Source of the DNA: Solidesulfovibrio carbinoliphilus subsp. oakridgensis
GTDB lineage: Bacteria > Desulfobacterota > Desulfovibrionia > Desulfovibrionales > Desulfovibrionaceae
Direction: 5' to 3'
DNA length: 64,000 nucleotides
NCBI RefSeq assembly: GCF_000177215.2
Contig: NZ_CM001368.1
Location: forward strand, 372,001 to 436,000
Under the pieces are notes generated by a model, which saw only the letters and a list, made by a program, of their open reading frames with translations, had not been told where the DNA came from and did no database searches. Both the position numbers and the translations under genes were made by a program. Below, piece by piece: positions 24,407 to 32,330 of the stretch (within the stretch, counting starts at the first letter, position 1; each line of letters begins with the position of its first letter).

Positions 24407-25297
24407 ATGCCGGAAGAATTGAAAGAAATCATGGCGAGCTTGGCCATCCGGGAAGGCGAGTCTCCAAGCGCTTTGCCAGGGGTTACCTTTTTGCGTCACA
24501 GCCGGTCGCAGCCCCGCGCTCCGGCCCTCTACCAGCCCGGGGTGGTCATTTTAGGCCAGGGGCGCAAGCGCGGCTATCTCGGTCCTGAAGTCCATGCATA
24601 CGATGCGAACAATTATTTGGTGTTGGCCGTGCCCCTGCCCGCCGAATGCGAGGTCATCGCCAGTCCGCAAGAACCGATGCTGTCCATGCGCTTGGATGTT
24701 GACGCCGCCATGGTCGCCGACCTGCTGCTGGCCATGGGCGACAACGAACCTCGCACACGCCTTTTGTCCAAAGGCGGCATCGCCCCGACGCCCCTGACTT
24801 CGGATGTTCGCGAAGCCGCAACCCGCTTGGCGCGTGCTCTGGCCTCGCCCCTGGACAGCCGGGTTCTTGCCCCGGCTTTGGCCAAGGAGTTGCTCTACCG
24901 CGTCCTCCTGGATGCGCAGGGCGGCCTGCTGCGTGCCCTGGCCGCCCGTCAGGGCGATTTCGCGCGCATCGCCGATCTTCTCCGCCGCATTCACGCGAAT
25001 TACGCCACGCCCATGGAAATCGACGCTCTGGCCAATCAGATCGATATGAGCCCGGCGACCCTGCATCGCCATTTCAAAGCCGTGACGGCCACATCGCCGA
25101 TGCAGTACGTGAAGGCCATTCGGCTGCACAAGGCCCGCATGTTGATGGTCGCCGACGGTTTCGGCGTCGCCATGGCGGCCTCCCGTGTAGGTTATGAAAG
25201 CCCGTCGCAGTTCAGTCGGGAATACAAACGCTTTTTCAAGACGACTCCGGCGGCGGACGCCGCCAGATGGCGTGAAAGCAACTGGACTATCCCTTGA
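24407..25297 (+). CDS. AraC-family transcriptional regulator
   Basis: A 296-residue regulator starting at ATG 24407, with AAAGGA nine bases before it. The N-terminal ligand domain is AraC_N-like (PALYQPGVVILGQGRKRGYLG, split by the turn; LVLAVPLPAECEV). The C-terminal double helix-turn-helix is clear: IDALANQIDMSPATLHRHFK and VAMAASRVGYESPSQFSREY. Divergence from the NmrA-type reductase suggests that gene is its target. This regulator-reductase pairing is common for oxidative or electrophile stress. Confidence 0.88.
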   Translation: MPEELKEIMASLAIREGESPSALPGVTFLRHSRSQPRAPALYQPGVVILGQGRKRGYLGPEVHAYDANNYLVLAVPLPAECEVIASPQEPMLSMRLDVDAAMVADLLLAMGDNEPRTRLLSKGGIAPTPLTSDVREAATRLARALASPLDSRVLAPALAKELLYRVLLDAQGGLLRALAARQGDFARIADLLRRIHANYATPMEIDALANQIDMSPATLHRHFKAVTATSPMQYVKAIRLHKARMLMVADGFGVAMAASRVGYESPSQFSREYKRFFKTTPAADAARWRESNWTIP

Positions 25298-25394
25298 GCG
25301 AAGACAGGCTTGATTGCTGAACGTTGGGAAAGGCCATGCCGCCGGCAATAAGCACCCTGGCTCAGGCCGCTGTCACGCCAAGCCGGATGGCGGA

Positions 25395-25961
25395 TTAGGG
25401 GTTCATGGCGAATGATGCATCCTGTTGCGCGAGAAATGTCGCATGGTTGTGTTCAAGGTACAGGCTTGAGAACAGATATGTGGTTCCCATGGAGGTCGTG
25501 ATGGAGGTGATGTCTGGAAACTTCGGATTGGCGGCCATGGCTTTGAGGGCTGCCTCGATGGTTTCCGGGGCCAGATCGAAGGGTGGCTTCTCGAAGAGTT
25601 CGACAGGCACGGGCCGTGGATAATCCCGGGAATTTGCCCGGATTTCCTCGGCCAACAGCACCTCGACCGCGTCTTTGTTGTCCAGAAAACGGGCGTATGT
25701 GTGGCTGAGCAGCGTCTGGTCATGGCATAGGGTTCGGCCGGACCGGCTGACAAAGGTTGTGATGTTGGGCAGTTTCGACATGACAGCGGCTACCCGCAGG
25801 CACGGGTCGACTTCAGGCTGTGCATCGAGGCACGCGGCGAAACCATGTGCCCGAAGTCGTTTAAGAATTTCGTCGAGAGCGATCAGGCTGGTTTGGGCAC
25901 TGGCTTCCTGAACCATTTCGAGTACCGCCCGGGTCAGGTCGGCCTCGTCGGTCACGCTCAT
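25395..25961 (-). CDS. Hypothetical protein of the AOR operon (YdhW position)
   Basis: A 188-residue protein overlapping the stop of the AOR-family gene by four bases (ATGA coupling), so it is the last gene of that operon. It has no membrane segment and no cysteine cluster. E. coli ydhYVWXUT has an unknown protein, YdhW, directly after the AOR-like YdhV, and this gene holds the same place. It may be a maturation or partner protein; sequence similarity to YdhW cannot be verified here. Confidence 0.55.
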   Translation of the reverse strand: MSVTDEADLTRAVLEMVQEASAQTSLIALDEILKRLRAHGFAACLDAQPEVDPCLRVAAVMSKLPNITTFVSRSGRTLCHDQTLLSHTYARFLDNKDAVEVLLAEEIRANSRDYPRPVPVELFEKPPFDLAPETIEAALKAMAANPKFPDITSITTSMGTTYLFSSLYLEHNHATFLAQQDASFAMNP

Positions 25962-28075
25962 TTTTCCGCCTTCGGCGTCAAACCGGCCGCGTCAAGCGCC
26001 TCGCCCACGTCCGCGAGCCCCAGTGCGGCATACCGTGATTTCCCAGGAGCCCCCGTTTTTTTGTCCCAGCCCATGACCTCATAAAAGTAATCCATGGCCT
26101 TGGCGATGTCGTCCGGGTCCATGCGGATGCTCCCCTTGGTAAACGGCGCGGCACCGTTCGGGTCCTTGAAGACCCAGGGCGGCACGAGGTCGTGTCCGGC
26201 GCGCATGTCCACTTGCCCCATGTCCCGAATGGTCAACGCCCGGTGGAGGGTGAAGATCCGCTCTCCTGCCCGGTCCAGCGCCTCCCGATCCATGGCCTGG
26301 CCGGTAGCCAGGCTCAGGAATTTCGATTCCAGGCTGTCGTCCCCGGCGTAGCCCCGCTCCCGCAAGGGGGAGGCCGCCCAGGGCCCCATCCAGTTGCACA
26401 CCCCCAGTGCGTCGTGCAGTTCCTTGCGCACCAGCGACCACTTGGCCCGTTTGGCCTTGTGGATGTTGGCCGGGGTATAGTCCCCCGGGGCATCCAGGGC
26501 GTCCGGAGAGCCCCATATGTCCGTGGCCAGCTTCTTCTGGACCGCCAGAGGCAGGCCGTTGCGCACGAAGTTCGTGTGGGAGTGGCACTGGGCGTCGCGG
26601 TTGTACTGGGTGTTGATGATCACCCCGCACTGGCCGTCGTCTTCATTGGCATGGTGCCTGGGATGGCCCATCTTCCAGTAGTTTGTCGCGTGGTCCTCGG
26701 CCCACTCCGCTTCGGGGACGGACCAGTGGTCGAAGATCGCGCCCGTGCCCCGGCTGAGGACCTCCCCGAGTTCGCCCTGGCGGTTGGCGATGCGGGGAAT
26801 CAAATCGAGCAGGAAGGCCGGATCGGCGTTGTCGTACTTGTCCCAGGGGATGGAGGCGTATTCCTTCGACCCGAGCCGGGCCTTGAGATAGCCGCCCTCG
26901 TAGAGCTTGCGCAGATCGCGTTGCAGCTGGCCGTAATTGGACCACAGACCCAGGTCGTCGGCCAGATGCATGCCCACCATGCAGGCCTCGATGGCGGCCT
27001 CGCCGCTTTTCCTGCCGGCGAGCTGCTTGAAAAACGACCGGCCGAACTGCAGGGCGACGCAGGTGTTTTGGGCCGTGTCCGGAATGCCGTACTTGGCCGT
27101 CACCGACGGCACCTTGAGCATGGTGTGGCAGCGGATGGGGCAGGCCGTGCAGCCATTGCCGCGCACGGTGTATTTCCAGGCCTCTTCGCCCAGGAAATAG
27201 GCCGCGCTGTTGGTGCGGTAGGCTAGGCGGTTCGGGTCGTGGATATTGCCCGTGATTTCGACGGGCGGTTTGGCCGCGCCCCAACGCTTGCCGGGCTGGC
27301 CGACCCAACGGGAGGCCGGGTTGTAGTACTCGGCCTGGGGTGTGGGAAAACTCGGCACCACGTGCTGGTTGTTGCCGCCGAGGAGGGAGAGGTGGAACTT
27401 GACCAGCGTCTCCCAGGCGGCCTTGTCCCCGGCGATGCGCACCGCGCCGCTGCCCTGGACGGCCACGGCCTTGAGGTTTTTGCCGCCCATCACCCCGCCC
27501 ACGCCACCGGCCGAGTGGGAGACCGAATTGACCACCATGCCCAGGGGGGCCAGGTTTTCCCCGGCCTGGCCGATGGCCGCCACCACGCAGTCCGGCCCCA
27601 TCTCCTGGCTGATCTCCAGGGTGGTCCGACGGATGCCCGTGCCCCACAAGTGTCCGGCGTCGCGGATCTCCACATGGGCGTCGCGGATCATGAGCCACAC
27701 GGGCTTCTCGGCCTTGCCTTCCACGATCAGGGCATCGTAACCGGCGTATTTGAGCTTGGCCGCGAAATGTCCGCCCATGTGCCCCGATCCGACCAGGGGC
27801 CTGGGCCAGCAAGTGGGAAAGAGGGTGGTCACGGTGGTGCGTCCGTTGCACGGCACGCTCGTGCCGACCAGCACGCCGGCGGCGAAGACCAGCTTGTTGG
27901 CCGGATCGAAGGGGCCGGTCCCGGCCGGAACCTCGTCCCAGAGCACCCGGTAGCCTATCCCGGCGCCGCCGAGCATGGCCGCGTGGCGTTCGAGCGTATC
28001 CTCGGTTCCGATCTTCCCGGTGGAGAGATCGACCCGCAAGACCTTGCCGGCAAACCCTCCGCTGCGCACGGCCAT
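25958..28075 (-). CDS. Aldehyde:ferredoxin oxidoreductase-family W/Mo enzyme (YdhV-like)
   Basis: A 705-residue enzyme starting at ATG 28075, with AAGGAG six bases upstream. The family N-terminus GFAGKVLRVDLSTGKI and the tungstopterin-binding MGGKNLKAVAVQGSG are present. The [4Fe-4S] ligands appear as CTACPIRC (Cys-x2-Cys-x3-Cys) and a later Cys in LGVCNWMG. AOR-type enzymes oxidise aldehydes to acids using a tungsten bis-pterin. It is co-transcribed with a four-cluster ferredoxin that would carry electrons. The nearby alcohol dehydrogenase could supply the aldehyde. It could alternatively be a YdhV-type enzyme of unknown substrate. Confidence 0.9.
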   Translation of the reverse strand: MAVRSGGFAGKVLRVDLSTGKIGTEDTLERHAAMLGGAGIGYRVLWDEVPAGTGPFDPANKLVFAAGVLVGTSVPCNGRTTVTTLFPTCWPRPLVGSGHMGGHFAAKLKYAGYDALIVEGKAEKPVWLMIRDAHVEIRDAGHLWGTGIRRTTLEISQEMGPDCVVAAIGQAGENLAPLGMVVNSVSHSAGGVGGVMGGKNLKAVAVQGSGAVRIAGDKAAWETLVKFHLSLLGGNNQHVVPSFPTPQAEYYNPASRWVGQPGKRWGAAKPPVEITGNIHDPNRLAYRTNSAAYFLGEEAWKYTVRGNGCTACPIRCHTMLKVPSVTAKYGIPDTAQNTCVALQFGRSFFKQLAGRKSGEAAIEACMVGMHLADDLGLWSNYGQLQRDLRKLYEGGYLKARLGSKEYASIPWDKYDNADPAFLLDLIPRIANRQGELGEVLSRGTGAIFDHWSVPEAEWAEDHATNYWKMGHPRHHANEDDGQCGVIINTQYNRDAQCHSHTNFVRNGLPLAVQKKLATDIWGSPDALDAPGDYTPANIHKAKRAKWSLVRKELHDALGVCNWMGPWAASPLRERGYAGDDSLESKFLSLATGQAMDREALDRAGERIFTLHRALTIRDMGQVDMRAGHDLVPPWVFKDPNGAAPFTKGSIRMDPDDIAKAMDYFYEVMGWDKKTGAPGKSRYAALGLADVGEALDAAGLTPKAEK

Positions 28076-28101
28076 GACAGACTCCTTGCCCCGGTAAATG
28101 G

Positions 28102-28863
28102 TTATTTGACGGTCTTCGTACCGGCGGGGAGATGGCAATCCAGGCAGGCCCCGGCCTTTTCCGGAGCGATCACGGACAGGGCGGGCCTGCTCGGGCTCCC
28201 GTCGCGGGTGAGATCCCGCCAGGGCACGTACCGAAGGGCCGCGGCCGGACAGGCTTCCACGCATTTGGGGTTGCCGTGGCAAAGAAAGCATTTGGTGGCG
28301 ACCCCGGCTTCTTCGTTAAAGGAGAGCATATCCCAGGGACAAGCCTGCTGGCACAGGCGGCAGCCCACGCAGACGGCGGGATCGACCACCCGGGCCCCGG
28401 TTTCCGGTTCGACCTTGATGGCGTTTTGGGGACAGGCCGTGGCGCAGGGAACGGGATGCGGGCACTGGCGGCATACGCCCTGGAGCACCAGCCCGTCGCC
28501 CCAGTCCCCATGCATGCCGTCGCCGCCTGTGGGGCTGCTGTGCCCAAAGTGGAGCGCACGGGCGATCTTGATGCGGGCCAGGGACGGCTGGGCCCGGCCG
28601 TCGTTGAATTCCGTGCAGGCCAGCTCGCAACGCTGGCAGCCCACGCAACGGGTGGGATCGGCCAGGATGATTCCCTTGGCGTTGTCCAGGATCACCAGCG
28701 GGGCGTCCCCGCCGAAGGCCTCGCCCAGGTTCAGGAAGGCCAGGCCGGAGAGCGCGCAGGCGGACAGCTTGAGAAAGCCACGTCGGGTCAGCTCGGCCTC
28801 CAATCCGGAGGCCTTTGCTGCTCGCTCGATCCATTCCGACGAGATGCTGGGGATCCTCTGCAT
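28102..28863 (-). CDS. Exported four-cluster [4Fe-4S] ferredoxin subunit (YdhY/DmsB-like) with C-terminal CxxCH
   Basis: A 253-residue protein; ATG 28863 is preferred because GGGAGG stands six bases before it. A twin-arginine-like stretch TRRGFLKLSACALSGLAFL is at about residues 27-45. Four Cys clusters follow: CVGCQRCELAC, CRQCPHPVPCATAC, CVGCRLCQQACP and CFLCHGNPKCVEACP, so four [4Fe-4S] clusters are expected. An additional CLDCH near the C-terminus fits a c-type heme motif. It precedes the AOR-family gene by 26 bases and is its likely electron acceptor. If exported, the AOR partner without signal would need co-transport. Confidence 0.85.
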   Translation of the reverse strand: MQRIPSISSEWIERAAKASGLEAELTRRGFLKLSACALSGLAFLNLGEAFGGDAPLVILDNAKGIILADPTRCVGCQRCELACTEFNDGRAQPSLARIKIARALHFGHSSPTGGDGMHGDWGDGLVLQGVCRQCPHPVPCATACPQNAIKVEPETGARVVDPAVCVGCRLCQQACPWDMLSFNEEAGVATKCFLCHGNPKCVEACPAAALRYVPWRDLTRDGSPSRPALSVIAPEKAGACLDCHLPAGTKTVK

Positions 28864-29163
28864 GTCGCGCCTCCCGTAGCCGGCGTCTCGGTCCTTGGGA
28901 CTCAAAAAAACGCCACGGCGTGTCGGGCCTTGCGATGTTCATAAAGCGCTTTTGCGTGGTTCACAATGCCGCCCGCGCGCAACAGGTTGCGGCTCTCCCT
29001 GGAGGAGCTGACGTCCACCCCGGAAAAGCCTGGATGGCCTCGGTGGCCATCCAGGCCCCATCCCCTGGAACGATTCATTTCGACGGAAAATTTTTTCCAG
29101 CCGGGAGAATGGCTCCGGAGGAGATGCGGCGGCCCGCTTTGGATTTTTCGAATTTTCCGCCCC
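28864..29163. other. Gap between ferredoxin and MOSC genes
   Basis: About 300 bases without a gene. It contains the terminator described at 29028-29056, which separates the MOSC transcript from the ferredoxin-AOR operon. A T-rich stretch lies at 28900-28912 on the minus strand before the ferredoxin start. No sigma-54 site was found on the minus strand. Confidence 0.5.
29028..29056 (-). terminator. Rho-independent terminator of the MOSC gene
   Basis: GCCTGGATGGCC and GGCCATCCAGGC form a perfect 12-bp stem with a five-base loop. On the minus strand it is followed by TTTTCC, so it should end transcription coming from the MOSC gene. Confidence 0.75.
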
Positions 29164-29595
29164 TCAGGCCAGGGCTACCTCGTCGCCGGGCCGGACGATT
29201 CCGCCGGCCACCACCCGGGCGAAGATGCCTTCTTTGGGCATGACGCAGGTGCCGACAGCCCGCATGATGGCGCAGCCGTGGCCGTGGCATTCCTTGCCGA
29301 TCTGGGTGACCTCGAGCAGCACGCCGTCCCCCACCCGCACCCGGCTGCCCGGGACCAGCCCCAGGTCGTTTAAGCCCGCCACGGTCAGGTTCTCGGCGAA
29401 ATCCCCGGGAACGATGGTGGCGAGCTTCTCGCGCATCCGCTCCACGCCTTCCAGGGCGAGCAGGCTCACTTGGCGTCCGGAGCCGGCATGGGCGTCCTGT
29501 TCGATGCCGAAATCCTCGCGCAAGGTCACGGCGTCCACTGGATGTTTTTTTTCGCCCTTGCGTTCGCTGATGCACACCGAATGAACGATAGCCAT
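29164..29595 (-). CDS. MOSC-domain protein (molybdenum/tungsten cofactor-associated)
   Basis: A 143-residue MOSC domain starting at ATG 29595 with AGGAG six bases upstream. Family signs are VSLLALEGVERM, FAENLTVAGLND, LEVTQIGKECHGHGC, with the conserved Cys, and KEGIFARVV. MOSC domains handle sulfur and metal for Mo/W pterin cofactors. Its location beside an AOR-type enzyme suggests a role in maturing that enzyme's cofactor. Confidence 0.9.
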   Translation of the reverse strand: MAIVHSVCISERKGEKKHPVDAVTLREDFGIEQDAHAGSGRQVSLLALEGVERMREKLATIVPGDFAENLTVAGLNDLGLVPGSRVRVGDGVLLEVTQIGKECHGHGCAIMRAVGTCVMPKEGIFARVVAGGIVRPGDEVALA

Positions 29596-29877
29596 GGCTT
29601 TCTCCTGCAAAACCGCCCGGTGCTCCGGGCAAAACGGCTGGGTCCGGGGCGTCGGGTGCGGTTGACGTAAAATAATAAAAACGATCGATAAGATGATGAT
29701 TAGTGCCCCGGGCAGAGGGTGTCAAGCCGCCGGGGCCTGCCGGGCGGCAACTTACCTTTCGAAGTTTTTTTTGTTATAAAGGAAGGCGAAGCCCATTGCG
29801 GTCGGGAAGTGCGTTTCGGCAGGAGCACGCGCTCCGTCGGCCATGCCGTAACACGATGAGGCCGGGAGGGCGAAGCC
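29596..29877. promoter_or_regulatory. Divergent promoter region, MOSC / sigma-54 activator
   Basis: A 282-base gap. On plus, TTACCT (29752-29757) and TATAAA (29775-29780) are spaced 17 bases and could drive the activator gene. An AT-rich stretch at 29670-29700 may carry the MOSC promoter on minus. No gene is seen. Confidence 0.4.
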
Positions 29878-31839
29878 ATGGAAACAACCATCTATCCTCC
29901 TCTGTCCAAGGAGCGCATGGCCCGGATCACCCTGCAATGGCAGCGGTTCCAGGCCCGCCTCCCCGTGGATCCGGCCACGGTCCGCCCCATGATCCACGCT
30001 TCCTGGGAACGGTGTCGCCGGGCGGATCTTCCCGGCGACGCCATCGCCCTTTGCCCCATCGATGTCCCGGCCTTGGAGCGGGCCACGGCCCAGAACCGGG
30101 ATCTGGTGGAAAGCGCCAAGCATCTGATGGACAAGCTCGTGCTTTCCATCCATCTGTCCAAAAGCGTCGTCACCCTGGTCGATACGGCCGGGCTGGTGCT
30201 GCACGCCTCGGCCACGAGCCAGGACCTCGAAAATGTGCCCTATGGCGTGCCGGGACGCCACTGCGACGAGGCCACCATCGGCACCAACGGCATGGGGCTT
30301 TGCATCATCGAGAAAAAGCCGGTCCACGTCATCGCCTCGGAACACTACAGCGCCTCGCTGCACTACCTGAGTTGCTCCGCCGCCCCCATCCGCAATGTCG
30401 CCGGCCAGCTCATCGGCGCGCTCAACCTGGCCATCAACACCGAGAATTTCCATCAGCACACGCTGGGCCTGGTCGAGGCGGCCGCTCACGCCATCGAGGA
30501 ACACCTGCGGCTGCGAAGCCTCGTGCGCAACCAGAAGATCATCCTGGAACTGCTCGACGACGGCGTCATCGTGCTGGCCCACGACGGCCGGATCACCAGC
30601 ATCAACCGGCAGGCCTGCGACATGCTCGGCCTGGACGGGCAGCCGACCGGCGAGAACATCCAGGCCTACATCCTGTCCAGCGAGGTCCTGCGCTCCATGC
30701 TGGCCGACCGGACGTCCTTTTACGACCGGGAGGTTGCGTTCGAGCTGCGGGAGGGCAAACTCTCCTGCGCCTTGTCCTGCGCCCCGTTCGGCGACGACGG
30801 CGTCATCCTGACCCTGCGCGAGGCCCGGCGCATGCGCAAGTACGCCGCCCGGGTGGCCGGGGCCAAGGCCGTGTACACCTTCGAGAACATCGTTGGCGGG
30901 GCCGAGCCGCTGCACGAGGCCCTGCGCCTGGCCCGGGTGGCCTCCCAGAGCGAGGTCACCACGCTGCTTTTAGGCGAGTCCGGCACTGGCAAGGAACTGT
31001 TCGCCCAGGCCATCCACAACGCCGGCAACCGGCGCAAGGGACCGTTCGTGGTGGTCAACTGCGGCGCGTTGCCGCGAAACCTCGTGCAAAGCGAACTCTT
31101 CGGCTACGTGGCCGGAGCGTTTTCCGGGGCCCTCAAGGAGGGCAGTCCGGGCAAGTTCGAACTGGCCGACGGCGGCACGCTCTTTCTCGACGAAATCGGC
31201 GAGATGCCGTTGGAGGCCCAGGTGAGCCTGCTGCGCCTGCTGCAGGAAAGCGAGGTCACGCGCCTTGGCGGCAAGCAGGCCAAGCGCATTGACGTGCGCA
31301 TCGTGGCCGCGACCAACAAGGATCTGCCGACCGCCGTCCGCAACAAGGCCTTTCGCGGAGACCTCTATTACCGCCTGAACGTGCTGACCATCAACATCCC
31401 GCCCTTGCGCCAACGCGAAGGCGACGTCGCGTTGCTGACCCGGGTATTTCTCGAGAAGTTCGCCACGACCCTGGGCAGGAAGCACCTGCGGCTGTCTCGG
31501 GAGGCCCTGGCCTCCCTGGAGGCCTACCATTGGCCGGGCAATGTCCGGGAACTGGAAAACTGCATCGAGCGGCTGGTCAACGTGGCCCCGGGCGACAGCA
31601 TCGGCCTCGCCGACCTGCCCCAGGACATCATGGCCGACATGGCCCGGGGATCCCTCGGCCAGGCCGGCGAGGCCTCCATGTCGTTCAAGCGCATCCAGAA
31701 GTCGCTTATCCTCGAAACCCTGCGCGCAACCGGCGGCAATTTCCGCCGCGCCTCCTCGATCCTCAACATTTCCCGCACCACGCTCTACGCCAAGCTCAAG
31801 CAGTACGGCCTGGCGGCGGACACCTTCCGGGCCCCCTGA
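29878..31839 (+). CDS. AcoR-like sigma-54-dependent transcriptional activator
   Basis: A 653-residue enhancer-binding protein. The N-terminal GAF region has VVTLVDTAGLVLHAS and EATIGTNGMGLCIIEKKPV, as in AcoR-type alcohol/acetoin sensors, followed by a PAS domain (ILELLDDGVIVLAHDGRITSIN, split). The AAA+ core has Walker A GESGTGKE, the sigma-54 contact loop as GAFSGA instead of GAFTGA, and Walker B LFLDEIGEM. A Fis-type helix-turn-helix closes the protein (NFRRASSILNISRTTLYAKL). It lies 491 bases before the alcohol dehydrogenase gene with a sigma-54 promoter between, so that gene is the likely target. Confidence 0.93.
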   Translation: METTIYPPLSKERMARITLQWQRFQARLPVDPATVRPMIHASWERCRRADLPGDAIALCPIDVPALERATAQNRDLVESAKHLMDKLVLSIHLSKSVVTLVDTAGLVLHASATSQDLENVPYGVPGRHCDEATIGTNGMGLCIIEKKPVHVIASEHYSASLHYLSCSAAPIRNVAGQLIGALNLAINTENFHQHTLGLVEAAAHAIEEHLRLRSLVRNQKIILELLDDGVIVLAHDGRITSINRQACDMLGLDGQPTGENIQAYILSSEVLRSMLADRTSFYDREVAFELREGKLSCALSCAPFGDDGVILTLREARRMRKYAARVAGAKAVYTFENIVGGAEPLHEALRLARVASQSEVTTLLLGESGTGKELFAQAIHNAGNRRKGPFVVVNCGALPRNLVQSELFGYVAGAFSGALKEGSPGKFELADGGTLFLDEIGEMPLEAQVSLLRLLQESEVTRLGGKQAKRIDVRIVAATNKDLPTAVRNKAFRGDLYYRLNVLTINIPPLRQREGDVALLTRVFLEKFATTLGRKHLRLSREALASLEAYHWPGNVRELENCIERLVNVAPGDSIGLADLPQDIMADMARGSLGQAGEASMSFKRIQKSLILETLRATGGNFRRASSILNISRTTLYAKLKQYGLAADTFRAP

Positions 31840-31960
31840 CGCCGGATTCCTTCCCCGGTCCGGCCGCAAAGGTCTGGCCGTGCCGGCCGCGCCTTCGCGG
31901 TCCGGTCGCCCCATGGCATGGACGGGGCCCTGTGTTCAGTCTGGTCACATGTCAACCTTG

Positions 31961-31981
31961 CATGTCCAGCTTCTGGACATG
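31961..31981. promoter_or_regulatory. Putative enhancer (UAS) dyad
   Basis: CATGTCCAG and CTGGACATG are perfect 9-bp arms separated by CTT. It is about 85-100 bases before the sigma-54 promoter, the usual distance for an activator site, and the Fis-type activator is encoded just upstream. Confidence 0.55.
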
Positions 31982-32064
31982 GCCGAAATGGTTTCCTGCG
32001 ACGCCATTTCACCATCCAACTGAAATAGAACGATAAAATTATTTTCGACCACCCTGTCGGAGAG

Positions 32065-32080
32065 TGGTCCGCCTTTTGCT
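32065..32080 (+). promoter_or_regulatory. Sigma-54 promoter
   Basis: TGGTCCGCCTTTTGCT matches the -24/-12 consensus TGGCACG-N4-TTGCW at ten of twelve fixed positions, with the invariant GG and GC ten bases apart. Confidence 0.7.
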
Positions 32081-32330
32081 TTGAAAGCGTGACCGTCAGA
32101 GGAATGTTGTACGGAAGCGGCGCGTCGGATCAGGCCGGATGATTTCCGTTGCGGCTACAACGGATGGGCAGGCGTTTCGTTCCATCGGCCGGGAGGCGAC
32201 AAGGTGCGGCTTCACATGACAGATTCCCGGTCAAGGGATTGCATCTGCCCCATCGGTATGCTTTCGGCGTACCTCGGGGACGCCGGATCAGTTGCAGGAA
32301 ATAAAACCAGTAAACACTTCGGAGGACGCC

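Larger units (their letters stand above)
31840..32330 (+). promoter_or_regulatory. Regulatory gap upstream of alcohol dehydrogenase
   Basis: This 491-base gap has no gene. It contains the dyad at 31961-31981, a CATGTC half-site at 31948, a sigma-54 promoter at 32065-32080, and about 240 bases of untranslated leader before the ribosome site GGAGG of the dehydrogenase gene. The arrangement is that of an enhancer plus sigma-54 promoter. Confidence 0.65.

Noticed and set aside
27239-28879. Long plus-strand frame opposite the AOR and ferredoxin genes
   Set aside because: The minus-strand genes have cysteine clusters and good ribosome sites; the plus frame has none and no domain.
28900-28925. Terminator ACGCC-GT-GGCGT with a T-run before the ferredoxin gene
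   Set aside because: The possible stem is only four base pairs with a minimal loop; the T-run is more likely part of the promoter region.
31931-31950. GGCATGGACGGGGC as a second sigma-54 promoter before the alcohol dehydrogenase
   Set aside because: It has GG and GC ten bases apart but lacks the TTGC -12 element; the site at 32065-32080 is much better.
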